Assembly (NCBI GenBank): GCA_963850095.1 | Contig: CAWKJX010000004.1 | Coordinates: 124,001 to 188,000, forward strand | Origin: Bog-473 sp963850095 | GTDB lineage: Bacteria > Actinomycetota > Acidimicrobiia > Acidimicrobiales > RAAP-2 | Length of the DNA stretch: 64,000 nt | Direction: 5' to 3' | Shown here: piece after piece, positions 52,662 to 61,904 of the stretch | How the letters are laid out: each line of letters begins with the position of its first letter | Position numbering within the stretch: the first letter of the stretch is position 1 | The notes under the pieces: model-generated | The model's database searches: none | The model's input: the letters and a program-made list of their open reading frames with translations, nothing else | Told to the model about the DNA's origin: nothing | Position numbers and translations under genes: made by a program

Positions 52662-55076
52662 GTGGCCGTCGTGAGAATGCTGCTCCGGGCGGGGCTGCGC
52701 CAGCGTCGGCGGTCGTGGCTGGCCAGCGCCTGCCTCGTCGCCCTGGTCGGCGGTCTCGTCCTGGCCGGTGTGGCCACGGCCCGCAGCACCGAGACGGCCT
52801 TCCCGCGGTATCTGTCCGCGCACGGGTACGACGCCTTCTTCTACAGCTCCGGCGCAGTGCCCCGAGTCGCCGCATTGCCCGAGGTGGCGTCGGCCACCCT
52901 CGTTCAGTCACCCACGACCGGCCCGCCACTTTGTGACTGCACCCGCACCGTCAACGTCAACGATTTCGCCCTGGACGAGGTGTCGGCCCACGACCTTCCC
53001 CAGACGGTCAAGCTCGTGTCAGGTCGGATGCCCGACCAGTCCGATCCGGACGAAGTCCTGGCGTCGTTCACGCTGCAGAGAGATGCGGGCCTGCACGTGG
53101 GCACGGTCATCCACTTGCGGCTGGCCTCACCGTCACAGCGTCAAGCCGTTCTGAACAACGCCAACGTGACGCCGAACGGCCCGTCCCCCAGCCTGCACGT
53201 GGTCGGCATCGCGGCGGCAGAGATCGAGTTCCCGGCCGCCGCCGGTTCACCGACCTATGACATCTACACGACCAGGGCGTTCGCCCGGGAATACAACTCC
53301 AGGGCGATCGTCTTCGACGAGTACTTCGTTCGGCTGCACGGCGGCGCGGCGTCCTTGCCGCGGTTCGAGACCCAGGCCCGAAGGCTGGGCGCCCTTTCGG
53401 TGAGCGACCTGCACTCCTTCGCTTCGGCCGTCGACGTCTCCATCGAGCCACAAGTGGTCGGATGGTGGATCCTCGCCGGGCTGGTCGCGCTGGTCGGGAT
53501 CGGCGTCGTCCTGCAGGCACTGGCCCGACTGGCCACGGTCGAGTCCGAGGACTTCCCGACGCTGAGCGCCCTCGGGACGTCGCGGCGCCAACTGGTCGGT
53601 TTCTCCATGATCCGGACGCTCGTGATTGCCGTGGCCGGAGCGCTGGGTGCTGTGGCGGTGGCCGCCGCCCTCTCTCCGTTCACGCCCGTGGGGGAGGCGA
53701 GGTTGGCCGATCCCTCGCCGGGTTTCGGCATCGACCCTCTGATCGTGGTGCCGGGCGCGGTGGCGGTCGTGCTTGGCGTTCTCGTGCTGGGAGTGTGGCC
53801 CGCGTTCCACACCACCAGTGTGGTGGCCATGAACGGGGAGGCCAGGGTAGGGCGCCGCTCGCGGACGGCTGAAGCCGTGGCGTCGGCGGGCGCACCCCCC
53901 AGTGCCGTCATCGGGGTGCGCCACGCGTTGGCTCGGGGCAGCGGCCGCAATTCGGTCCCGGTCGGTTCCGCTCTGCTCGGGGCCGTGCTGGCGGTGTCCG
54001 TCTTGTGCGGCGTCGCCGTCTTCGGCTCCAGCCTCACGCGCCTCACCACGACCCCTGCGCTCTACGGGCAACAGTTCGATGCGTGGTTCTCCGTCAACCA
54101 GACCGGGTCCGCCACCCAGAACAGGCAGATGCTCGCCTCGTTGGAGCGGCCCGGGATTCGCAGCATCACCGAGGGGATCGCGGGCGACGTCACCATAAAT
54201 GGGCACGTGGTCGATGCCGTGGCCGCCCGGGGCCTCCGGGGCCAATTCCCCATCACCCTGACCAGTGGCCGGGTCCCCCAGGGCAACGAGGTGATACTCG
54301 GCTCGACCACGTTGCGCCAGGTTGGCGCACATGTTGGCTCGTCGGTCACCGTCGGCGTGGCCGGATCGTCGGGTCATACGCAGTCGCGTACGTACCGGGT
54401 CATCGGCACGGCCGTGTTCCCGCCCGACTTCAACAGTCAGGGTCTGGGCACCGGCGCCGGCTTCAGCCTCGAAGGATTCCTCGGCTCCCAATGCCCTCCG
54501 GGAATGGCACGGCCGGCGTGCGAGCTCCAAGCCGTGATCGGCCTGGGCGGCAGCTTCATTGTGCAGGCCGCTCCGAACCCACAGGGCCGAGCGGCCTTGG
54601 CGCAGCTAGCACGGACCTACCCGTCGGCGATCAACTTCCCGGCCCCGCCGACCAACCTGGTCAACTTCGGAGAGTCGGTGAACTTTCCCCTGATCTTCGG
54701 CCTGGTGGTCGCCCTTTTCGGCGTGGCGACGTTGATCCACTTCCTCGTGGTCAGCGTGGCCCGGCGGCGCCGCGAAATAGGACTCTTGAAAACACTCGGC
54801 TTCGTGCGGCGACAAGTCGCGCTCTCGGTGTCGTGGCAGGCGACGACGATTGTGCTCGTCGGGATCCTGATAGGTGTCCCCGTCGGGCTGGCCCTGGGGC
54901 GCGCCGTCTGGCGCTTGTTCGCCGAGAACCTCGGGGTGTTCCCGGTCACCGTCGTCAACGGGTGGCTCATCCTCTTGATCGCTCTCGGGTCTCTCGTCTT
55001 GGCGAACGTTCTGTCGCTTGGCCCGGCGGTCATTGCCGCGCGGTCACCGTCGGCCACGTTGCTTCGGACCGAATAG
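52662..55076 (+). CDS. FtsX-like ABC transporter permease without adjacent ATPase
   Basis: 804 residues. It begins with a transmembrane segment (SWLASACLVALVGGLVLAGV), followed by a large extracellular region, a central group of helices (about 265-380), a second extracellular region, and C-terminal helices with IHFLVVSVARRRREIGLLKT and LGFVRRQVALSVSWQATTIV, the FtsX-family core that couples to an ATPase. This is the MacB/LolC type. CAGGAGGTCGTC is an excellent ribosome binding site for GTG 52662. No ATP-binding gene lies next to it, so its partner must be elsewhere. Confidence 0.9.
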   Translation: MAVVRMLLRAGLRQRRRSWLASACLVALVGGLVLAGVATARSTETAFPRYLSAHGYDAFFYSSGAVPRVAALPEVASATLVQSPTTGPPLCDCTRTVNVNDFALDEVSAHDLPQTVKLVSGRMPDQSDPDEVLASFTLQRDAGLHVGTVIHLRLASPSQRQAVLNNANVTPNGPSPSLHVVGIAAAEIEFPAAAGSPTYDIYTTRAFAREYNSRAIVFDEYFVRLHGGAASLPRFETQARRLGALSVSDLHSFASAVDVSIEPQVVGWWILAGLVALVGIGVVLQALARLATVESEDFPTLSALGTSRRQLVGFSMIRTLVIAVAGALGAVAVAAALSPFTPVGEARLADPSPGFGIDPLIVVPGAVAVVLGVLVLGVWPAFHTTSVVAMNGEARVGRRSRTAEAVASAGAPPSAVIGVRHALARGSGRNSVPVGSALLGAVLAVSVLCGVAVFGSSLTRLTTTPALYGQQFDAWFSVNQTGSATQNRQMLASLERPGIRSITEGIAGDVTINGHVVDAVAARGLRGQFPITLTSGRVPQGNEVILGSTTLRQVGAHVGSSVTVGVAGSSGHTQSRTYRVIGTAVFPPDFNSQGLGTGAGFSLEGFLGSQCPPGMARPACELQAVIGLGGSFIVQAAPNPQGRAALAQLARTYPSAINFPAPPTNLVNFGESVNFPLIFGLVVALFGVATLIHFLVVSVARRRREIGLLKTLGFVRRQVALSVSWQATTIVLVGILIGVPVGLALGRAVWRLFAENLGVFPVTVVNGWLILLIALGSLVLANVLSLGPAVIAARSPSATLLRTE

Positions 55077-55140
55077 CCGCGCACACAGAGGGGTCTCAAA
55101 GAACCGGGACGGGCGTGATCGCGGGTACCGTGGCCCGGAC

Positions 55141-56172
55141 ATGGAGTACCAGGACGACGACTGGCGGCGAACGGTGAAGGACACCCTGAGACCCCTCCGC
55201 GATCGGATCGTGCACCGTCTCGGCGGGACGGTTCCCGAGCGGGGCCTCACCTATGAGCAGCTGGTGCACCTGCTCTACCCCACGCTGCCCGACGAGCTAC
55301 GTCCGGTGGTCGACCTGGCCGGGGCGGGCGACCTGAGCCGGCCCCCGACCATCCGCCGCATGCTGGGGACGGTCGAGCACCAGGTCGCGCCCACAGCGTT
55401 CTCCGTGCAGCTCACCGAGGGCGACGCGGTGCGCTGCACCGTCGGCGACGTCGAGCTGCTGTGCGACGCGGCTGATGCCGCCGTGACGCCGGGTCTGCGC
55501 TCCGGGACCTACGAGCCTCACCTGACGGCCGTGTTCGAGCGCTACTGCGAGCCGGGAATGACCGTGGTCGACGTCGGCGCCAACCTCGGCTACTACTCGC
55601 TGTTGGCTTCCCAGCTCGTCGGTCCCTCGGGCCATGTCATCGCCCTCGAGCCGAATTCGGAGAACTGCCGGCTTCTCCTGTCGTCGCTGAGGCTGGCCAA
55701 TGCCACCAACGTGGAGCTCTTTCCCGTCGCGGCCGACGTCGCTCCCGGCTGGGCTTACTACTCGACTCATGTCGGCTCGAACGGCGGGATCATCGACGGC
55801 ACCGACCTCTTGTCCCACCCCGGGGTGGTGGTGCCGACCTTCCGCCTGGACGACCTCGTCGAGGGTCCCGTCGGGTTCCTCAAGATGGACGTCGAGGGGG
55901 CGGAGGGCCGGGTGGTCAAGGGCGCCACGGGGCTGATCGAGCGGGACCGACCCATCGTCACCACCGAGCTGAAGGCCGAGATGCTCGCTCGCGTGTCGGG
56001 CATGTCGCCGGCCGACTACCTCGGGTACTTCGAGAGCCTCGGCTACACGCCGTCCCTACTGGACGAGTACAGCGGGGCCGAGAAGCCCTATCCATCGTCG
56101 ACGGCCCTCCTGGCGGACCTGGCCGGGCGCGACGAGTTGCACGACGTGCTGCTCCTGCCGCATCGCGCGTGA
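55141..56172 (+). CDS. FkbM-family methyltransferase
   Basis: 343 residues. An N-terminal stretch of about 130 residues without a recognised domain is followed by the SAM-binding motif MTVVDVGANLGYYSLLASQL, then SGHVIALEPNSENCRLLLSS and FLKMDVEGAEGRVVKGATGL, the FkbM pattern. Likely methylates an oxygen or sugar group. TACCGT at 55126-55131, 9 nt upstream, supports ATG 55141. Confidence 0.88.
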   Translation: MEYQDDDWRRTVKDTLRPLRDRIVHRLGGTVPERGLTYEQLVHLLYPTLPDELRPVVDLAGAGDLSRPPTIRRMLGTVEHQVAPTAFSVQLTEGDAVRCTVGDVELLCDAADAAVTPGLRSGTYEPHLTAVFERYCEPGMTVVDVGANLGYYSLLASQLVGPSGHVIALEPNSENCRLLLSSLRLANATNVELFPVAADVAPGWAYYSTHVGSNGGIIDGTDLLSHPGVVVPTFRLDDLVEGPVGFLKMDVEGAEGRVVKGATGLIERDRPIVTTELKAEMLARVSGMSPADYLGYFESLGYTPSLLDEYSGAEKPYPSSTALLADLAGRDELHDVLLLPHRA

Positions 56173-56268
56173 GGGCGGCGGTCGGGCCGGCGGCGGCGGG
56201 GCGATCAGAGTGGTGAGGCCGGTCGGGTCGTTGGCCCGGGCGTCACGCCAGGTGAGCGCCGGCCTACC
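56173..56268. other. Short convergent spacer
   Basis: Region between convergent FkbM and LOG genes; no convincing hairpin with T-run and no gene is seen. Confidence 0.4.
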
Positions 56269-56832
56269 TCAGCGGGAGGCCAGACGAGCACGGGTGGAGC
56301 CGACGATGACGTCGAGCAGGCCGTCGACGTCGTCGGACACCGAGAGCCCCTCGATCTGCGCAGGACGGATGAAGCCGCACTCGACGGCGTGGGCGAGAAA
56401 CGACAGCAGCCCGTCGTAGAAGCCCTCGACGTTGAGGATGCCGCAGTGCTTGTCGTGGATGCCGAGCTGGACCCAGGTCACCGACTCCATGAACTCCTCG
56501 TAGGTTCCGAAACCGCCCGGCATCATGACGAAGGCATCCGAGAGCTCGGCCATGAGTGCCTTGCGCTCGTGCATCGTCCGGACGATGTGCAGATCGCTGA
56601 GCTCGCCATGGGCGATCTCATGTCCCGCCAGCGCCTCGGTGATGACCCCGGTGGCGCGTCCACCGGCCTCCATGACCGCGTTGGCCACGACGCCCATCAG
56701 GCCGACCGATCCTCCCCCGTAGACGAGGCCGACGCCCCGGGCGGCCAATCCTGCCCCCATCCGCTGCGCGGCCGCCGCAAAGGCGGGGTTGCTGCCCGTG
56801 CTCGACCCGCAGAAGACGCAGATGCTGGTCAC
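56269..56832 (-). CDS. LOG-family nucleotide phosphoribohydrolase (TIGR00730-like)
   Basis: 187 residues. ICVFCGSSTGSNPAF, LVYGGGSVGLMGVVANAVME, MHERKALMAELSDAFVMMPG and the PGGFGTYEE motif are those of LOG proteins, which release the free base from nucleoside 5'-monophosphates (known best for cytokinin activation). The GTG start overlaps the stop of the upstream efflux gene by 4 nt, so it is translated with it; whether the pump exports the product is only a guess. Confidence 0.93.
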   Translation of the reverse strand: MTSICVFCGSSTGSNPAFAAAAQRMGAGLAARGVGLVYGGGSVGLMGVVANAVMEAGGRATGVITEALAGHEIAHGELSDLHIVRTMHERKALMAELSDAFVMMPGGFGTYEEFMESVTWVQLGIHDKHCGILNVEGFYDGLLSFLAHAVECGFIRPAQIEGLSVSDDVDGLLDVIVGSTRARLASR

Positions 56833-58301
56833 ATCACGCGCTCGGGTTGGAGGGTCGCCGGGGACGGTGCAGGGACCCTGGCGGCGCGACCGCGCCGCAC
56901 AATGGTCTCCGCCGCGTCGCTGTCATGGATGGTCAGCGAGAAGGCGGCGCCCGCCAGGGCGAAGCAGGCCGCGGTCAGAAAGGCCAAGTGGTACGCGGCC
57001 AGGTCGGGCGCGGCGCCGGCGGTGCCCGCCGCCTGGGCCGACCCGACGCCGATCAGCACGGTGGAGAGGACGGCCACGCCGACGGCGCTGCCGACCTGAC
57101 GCATGGTGTTGAAGAACGTCGAGGCCCGTCCCATGGACTCGTGCGAGATCATGGCGAAGGAGGCGGCCTGGTTCGGCACCATGACCTGCGCCATGGCCAG
57201 ACCGAGCAGGAACATGAGCCCGCGGATGAGCCAGAGGCTGGTGACGAGGCTGATCTGGGTCAAGGCCAGCATGCACAGGGCCAGGCCGAGCAGCCCGGCC
57301 GTGATGTGGCGGCGCGGACCGATCCGGGGGTAGATGAGCCGACTGGCCAGTTGGGCGCCGATCATGACGCCGAACGCCTCGGGAAAGGTCGACAGCCCCG
57401 ATTGGAGGGGCGACAAGCCCCTCGCATCTTGGAAGTAGAGCGGGATCAGGTACAGCATGCCCAGGAAGGCGGCAGCCGCCAGGAACATCACCACATTGGT
57501 CGAGCGGAACAACCGGCCGGAGAGCAGGCGCAGGTCGACCATCGGCCTCGGTGTCCGCAGCTCCACGAAGACCATGGCGACGAGCAGTACGGCACCGGCC
57601 ACGCAGCTGACGATGACATCGGGCGACGACCACGACTTGAGCGGGCCTTCGGAGACGCCGTACATGAGGAGCCCGAGCCCCGCGCCACCGAGGACGAAGC
57701 CTGGCAGGTCGAAGCGTCCGGCGTCGCTGGCCCCGACCCGCTCGAGAAAGAGCGCGCCGAAGGTCACCGCGATGATCCCCAGCGGGAGGTTGACGAAGAA
57801 GACCCAACGCCATGAGAACTCCGTCACCAGGAAGCCTCCGAGCACCGGTCCGAGGGCCGGGGCCATGGTGGTGGGCACGGTCATGATGCTGGCCGCCCGC
57901 ACCCGTTCCGCCGGCGGGAAGACCCGGTAGAGCATGGCCATGCCGACCGGTGCCATCATCCCGCCGCCGGCCCCTTGGATGACGCGGAAGACGATGAGCT
58001 CCGTCATGTTCTGGGCCAGCCCGCACAGAACCGACCCGAGGGTGAAGACGACGATGGCGACCAGCAGGACGCGCTTGCCACCGAAGTGGTCGCCCAACCA
58101 GCCGGAAGCCGGAATGAACACGGCCAGGCTGACGAGGTAGGCGATGACGACGCCGTCGACCGCGGTGGGTGGGATGTCGAAGTCCCGGCCGATCGTCGGG
58201 AGAGCCACGTTCACGATCGTGATGTCCATGATGTTCATGAACATGGCGGAGACGAACACGGTGCCGACCACGATCTTCTGGCTCATGCGAAATGCGGGCA
58301 C
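56829..58301 (-). CDS. DHA2-type MFS efflux transporter
   Basis: 490 residues and about 14 helices. MDITIVNVALPTIGRDFDIP is the motif-D-like start, SGWLGDHFGGKRVLLVAIVV is MFS motif A, and VIQGAGGGMMAPVGMAMLYR is motif B/C of the DHA2 (EmrB/QacA) group, proton-coupled drug exporters. The ATG used has VGTVFVSAMFMNI downstream. It forms a two-gene unit with the LOG gene. A second family member is encoded at 59894. Confidence 0.92.
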   Translation of the reverse strand: MPAFRMSQKIVVGTVFVSAMFMNIMDITIVNVALPTIGRDFDIPPTAVDGVVIAYLVSLAVFIPASGWLGDHFGGKRVLLVAIVVFTLGSVLCGLAQNMTELIVFRVIQGAGGGMMAPVGMAMLYRVFPPAERVRAASIMTVPTTMAPALGPVLGGFLVTEFSWRWVFFVNLPLGIIAVTFGALFLERVGASDAGRFDLPGFVLGGAGLGLLMYGVSEGPLKSWSSPDVIVSCVAGAVLLVAMVFVELRTPRPMVDLRLLSGRLFRSTNVVMFLAAAAFLGMLYLIPLYFQDARGLSPLQSGLSTFPEAFGVMIGAQLASRLIYPRIGPRRHITAGLLGLALCMLALTQISLVTSLWLIRGLMFLLGLAMAQVMVPNQAASFAMISHESMGRASTFFNTMRQVGSAVGVAVLSTVLIGVGSAQAAGTAGAAPDLAAYHLAFLTAACFALAGAAFSLTIHDSDAAETIVRRGRAARVPAPSPATLQPERVM

Positions 58302-58382
58302 GTGGCTCTTCCTGATGGTGTGACCAGCCGGAGCGGGTGACGAGGCTCCGCCTGCCCGCCGGCCGCCGCTCCGCCCCCGACC

Positions 58383-58667
58383 CTATGCGCTGGGGCGACC
58401 CAGTCTCGCACCGGGGTTCCAGGTGTGCGCCGGTCGTACCCCGTCGCCGTACACGGTCCAGTGCCAGGACTCGCACGGCGCCAGCGGCTCCGGGTCACGG
58501 CGGCGCCGGGGGACCCTCGCCCACTGGTCCTCCATGCCGGCCTCGGGCCTGAGCGGGGCTACCACCTCGACGACATCAACCTGGCCCTGGGGGACCTCGT
58601 AGCCGACGTTGCAGTGGAGGAGTCCGCCCACCGGTGGGCGCGGACGTCCTGCGTGGCGCCACCCCAT
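58383..58667 (-). CDS. Small hypothetical protein (doubtful)
   Basis: 94-residue reading frame in the spacer between the efflux gene and the ParA-like gene, ending CESWHWTVYGDGVRPAHTWN-PGARLGRPSA. The C-terminal half has a believable amino-acid mix, but there is no ribosome binding site or -10 box in the usual place, and no family is recognised. It may be a chance frame or part of a shifted gene. Confidence 0.3.
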   Translation of the reverse strand: MGWRHAGRPRPPVGGLLHCNVGYEVPQGQVDVVEVVAPLRPEAGMEDQWARVPRRRRDPEPLAPCESWHWTVYGDGVRPAHTWNPGARLGRPSA

Positions 58668-58701
58668 TGGGATCCGGGCGCCCCGGTCCTATGCTCTGCC
58701 G

Positions 58702-59476
58702 ATGGTCAAAGTCATCGCCGTCGCCAATCAGAAGGGCGGCGTGGCCAAGACGACCACCGTGCAGTCGATCGGTGTCGCCCTGGCCGAACAGGGACGGCGG
58801 GTCCTGGTGGTTGACCTCGATCCCCAAGCCTGCCTGACCTTCTCGCTCGGGTTCGACCCCGACGAGCTCGACGAGTCGCTGCACGACGTACTTGGTGCGC
58901 CGCGCCCGCCTGGGCGACGTGATCCGCCAGGTGCCGAATGTGGACGGGTTGTCGCTCGTTCCGGCGACGATCGATTTGGCCGGTGCGGAGGTGCACCTCT
59001 TGAGCCGCACCGGGCGCGAGCACGTCCTGGCCAAGGCGCTGCTCCCGGTGCTGGGCGACTACGACGCGGTGCTCATCGACTGCCCGCCGTCGCTCGGGGT
59101 GCTGACGATCAACGGGCTCACCGCGGCCGAGGCGGTCATTGTGCCCCTGCAGTGCGAGGCCCTCAGTCACCGAGGCGTGGGACAGCTGCTCGAGACGATT
59201 GAGGATGTGCGTCAGTTCGCCAACGAAAGGCTGCGCGTCTTGGGCGTCATACCGACGATGTACGACGGACGCACAACCCACGCGCGCAAGGTGCTGGCGG
59301 AGGTGGAAGAGAAGTACGGCCTTCCCCTCTTCGAGCCGCCGGTGCCCAAATCGGTGCGCTTCGCCGAGGCACCGGGCCTGGGGCGTTCGGTGCTCCAGCA
59401 TGCGCCGACGTCACCGGGTGCGCTGGCGTACCGGACGATCGCGACCTCGGTGTATGACGCCATGCAGACACTCTGA
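58702..59476 (+). CDS. ParA/Soj-like ATPase, one frameshift
   Basis: About 257 residues after one shift. The deviant Walker A is KGGVAKTTT (K11 and K16), followed by RVLVVDLDPQACLTFSLGFD, and in the second frame YDAVLIDCPPSLGVLTINGL and VIPTMYDGRTTHARKVLAEV. The break is at the TT pair 58892-58893: one T too many between HDVL and VRRARLGDVIRQV. TATGCT lies 6 nt upstream of the ATG at 58702. ParA proteins position DNA or large complexes; no parB follows, but a small zinc-ribbon gene does. Confidence 0.87.
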
Positions 59477-59477
59477 C

Positions 59478-59873
59478 GTGGCCGCATCGCGCAGCGAGCG
59501 CCCTCCGGATCCTCTCGGCAAGCGCGCCCTCTTCTGGGTGCCGTCTGCGGCGGGCGAGCCCGACGAGGAGCCGGGGGCACGACGGGCCGCCACGACCACG
59601 GCGCTGCCGGTCGGCAAGCGAGCCCTCTACTCCGGGGCGCGCCCCGAGCCCGACAGTCAGGTCGCCATGTCGGGCAACCCGCTGGACCAGCGCGGGTCGT
59701 TCATCGTCGAATGCGAGCGCTGCGGGCAGACGTCCTACGTCGGAGTACTGGACCTGCTGATCTTCCAACTTCCGATCGGTTTCTGGCTGCCCCGAGGACG
59801 TTTCGACCGCCATATGACGTGCCCGGCGTGCCGCAAGCGGACGTGGTGCAGCGTGAGTCTCCGCCGGCGCTGA
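59478..59873 (+). CDS. Zinc-ribbon protein following the ParA-like gene
   Basis: 131 residues. Two copies of a GKRAL(F/Y) motif (PLGKRALFWVPSA near residue 14 and PVGKRALYSGARP near 42) are followed by a four-cysteine ribbon: VECERCGQTSYVG and MTCPACRKRTWCSV. The start is GTG 59478, one base after the ParA stop. Repeated short motifs plus a ribbon suggest a small scaffold or DNA-binding partner of the ATPase, but no named family is recognised. Confidence 0.72.
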   Translation: MAASRSERPPDPLGKRALFWVPSAAGEPDEEPGARRAATTTALPVGKRALYSGARPEPDSQVAMSGNPLDQRGSFIVECERCGQTSYVGVLDLLIFQLPIGFWLPRGRFDRHMTCPACRKRTWCSVSLRRR

Positions 59874-59893
59874 GCTCCAGCTCCCCACGCGTT

Positions 59894-61534
59894 CTAGTCG
59901 GGACGGGGAGTGGCGTCCTCCTCGGCGGAGTCCTGCGTCCCCGGTTGGACGTCGGGCAGGCGCCCCGTCAGCAGCAATGCCACCAGGGCGATCAGCGCCA
60001 GGACGGCCAGCGCGGCCCGGAGCCCGTTGATGCGGCTGGACGCGTTGGCGTCCACAATCGCCTGGGCCGCGGGCTCGGGCACCCCCGCCTGTGCCAACGC
60101 TGGTCCGAGCTGAGCATCGCTGACGAAGGGGATGCCGGCCGACAGCTCCACCTGGGCGCGCGACGACAGCTCGTGGGGCACGGCCGGATTGGCGGCGACA
60201 GCACCGAGGAAGGTGGTGGTCAAGACGCCGATGAGCACGGTGCCGGCCAGGGCCGTGCCGAGGGAGGCGCCCAGGTTGGTCACCGTGTTCTGCACGCCGC
60301 CCACCTCGCTGCTCTGCGAATCGGGGACCGCCGACACCGTCACGCTCCCCAGTTGGGAGGCCAGGCTGCCGATGCCGAGGCCAGCCAGCAGCAGGGGACC
60401 GGTGACGATGCCCGCACCGGCACCCTGGTCCAGGAGCACGAGGAGCAGCACGATCCCGAGGAGCAGCAGAGCGAAGCCGATCCGCACGACACGACGGGGT
60501 GAGGCCCGGGGGAACAGCTTTGGGACACCGACGGCCGACGCCAGCAACGCGACAGACAGCGGGAGCAGCCGAACGCCGGTGGCGACGGCCGAGAGCCCGA
60601 GTGCGACGGAGAGAAACAGGGGCACGACGAAGAAGAGCCCGGCCTGCAGCAGGAACTGGAAGGAGAAGGACGTCAGGCCGGCTTGGAGCGTCGGGTTGCG
60701 GAGCATGGCCGGATCGATCAGCGCGGCCTTTTCCCTCGTGGTCCGGTACCGCTCCCAGAAGAGGAACAACGCCAGCACACCGGCACCGCCGAGGATGAGC
60801 CACAGGACCGGCGAGGCGCCGAGCCACACCGGTGCATCCGGTTTCGGCTGCACGAAGCCCCACGTGCCGGCGCGGATCACGCCGTACACCACCAAGGCGA
60901 GGCCGGCGGCGGAGAGGAATGTGCCGACAGGGTCGAGGCGTACGCCGGGGACCGGGGGCGAGTCGGCCAGCCGCGTCGAGAGCACCAAAATGCCGAGTAC
61001 GACGACGACCTCGCCGACGAACACCACCCGCCAGCTCAGGTACGTGGTGCACAACCCTCCGAGGAGTGGGCCGACCGCCACCGCGATGGCGCCGGCCGAC
61101 GCCACCAACCCGTAGGCCCGGGGGCGGTCCGGGCGGCCGAAGTTCGTGGCCACCAGGGCCACGACCGCCGGCATGATCAGCGCGGCGCCCAGGCCTTCGA
61201 GGACCGACCAGCCGGCGATGAGAACGGGAAGGGACTTCGCCAGCGCCGTCGTCAACGAGCCGCAGCCGTAGACGACGCAGCCGATCATGAAGGCGCGCTT
61301 GCGGCCGAGGATCTGGCCGAGCTTGCCGCCCGTGATCATGAAGGCGGCCATGACCAGCGTGTACAGCGTGATGGCCAGCTGGATCCCGGTGACCGTGGTG
61401 CCGACGTCCTGGCTCACGGTGGCGATGGAGACGTTCATGACCGAGCTGTCGAGGGTCATGAGGAACTGCGCCGAGGCCAGGGTCAGAAGGACCAGCCCGC
61501 TGCCGGCTGCGCTCGGCGCCTCGCGGTCGGTCAC
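59894..61534 (-). CDS. DHA2-type MFS efflux transporter
   Basis: 546 residues. LTLASAQFLMTLDSSVMNVS, ITGGKLGQILGRKRAFMIGC (motif A) and VLEGLGAALIMPAVVALVAT (motif C region) identify a 14-helix drug exporter of the DHA2 group; FNFQFLLQAGLFFVVPLF-like helices and a long C-terminal tail follow. The GTG start lies about 60 bp from tRNA-Pro. No regulator gene is adjacent. Confidence 0.9.
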   Translation of the reverse strand: MTDREAPSAAGSGLVLLTLASAQFLMTLDSSVMNVSIATVSQDVGTTVTGIQLAITLYTLVMAAFMITGGKLGQILGRKRAFMIGCVVYGCGSLTTALAKSLPVLIAGWSVLEGLGAALIMPAVVALVATNFGRPDRPRAYGLVASAGAIAVAVGPLLGGLCTTYLSWRVVFVGEVVVVLGILVLSTRLADSPPVPGVRLDPVGTFLSAAGLALVVYGVIRAGTWGFVQPKPDAPVWLGASPVLWLILGGAGVLALFLFWERYRTTREKAALIDPAMLRNPTLQAGLTSFSFQFLLQAGLFFVVPLFLSVALGLSAVATGVRLLPLSVALLASAVGVPKLFPRASPRRVVRIGFALLLLGIVLLLVLLDQGAGAGIVTGPLLLAGLGIGSLASQLGSVTVSAVPDSQSSEVGGVQNTVTNLGASLGTALAGTVLIGVLTTTFLGAVAANPAVPHELSSRAQVELSAGIPFVSDAQLGPALAQAGVPEPAAQAIVDANASSRINGLRAALAVLALIALVALLLTGRLPDVQPGTQDSAEEDATPRPD

Positions 61535-61597
61535 GACGGGTATTGTGGCCCAGCGGGCCCCATGAGGCGCGCTCTTGCCGCCTGTTCGCGTACGCCG

Positions 61598-61671
61598 TCG
61601 GGATGCGGGGATTTGAACCCCGGACCTCCTGCTCCCAAAGCAGGCGCGCTGCCAAGCTGCGCTACATCCCG
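61598..61671 (-). tRNA. tRNA-Pro (UGG)
   Basis: Minus strand: acceptor stem CGGGATG/CATCCCG, D-arm GTAGCGCAGCTTGGCAGCGC, anticodon stem CCTGC/GCAGG with loop TTTGGGA (anticodon UGG), T-arm CCGGGGTTCAAATCCCCG, discriminator A. No CCA is encoded. Confidence 0.95.
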
Positions 61672-61904
61672 TGTGCCTCGACCAATGTTACTTGGGCGAC
61701 CAGGGCTGTTCGTTGGGGTCAGAGGGCTCGAACCATGCCAGGCCCGAGGTCAAGGAGGCCCAGAAGGCGGTTCGCGCGGACTCACCGGGGTATTACCGGC
61801 GCGCCGTCGCCGGGCTCTTCGGCGGCTTCGTTCCGGGTGCCGTCAGCGGTACCGCCGCACCGTTTCTCCCGTTTGGGCCTCAGGTCCTCCAGACGCCTGA
61901 GTGA
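61671..61904 (+). CDS. Small hypothetical protein (doubtful)
   Basis: 77-residue frame between the tRNA-Pro gene and the tRNA remnant. The second half, RRAVAGLFGGFVPGAVSGTA, is hydrophobic and glycine-rich, and codon use is not implausible, but the first third overlaps the tRNA end and there is no ribosome binding site. Probably non-coding. Confidence 0.22.
   Translation: MCLDQCYLGDQGCSLGSEGSNHARPEVKEAQKAVRADSPGYYRRAVAGLFGGFVPGAVSGTAAPFLPFGPQVLQTPE

Noticed and set aside
58425..58814. Plus-strand open frame before the ParA-like gene
   Set aside because: It runs into the ParA gene in another frame and has no start signal or recognisable motif.
61711..61750. A further tRNA after tRNA-Pro, suggested by a GGGCTCGAACC-like string
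   Set aside because: Only a T-arm-like string is present; there is no matching acceptor, D- or anticodon arm.
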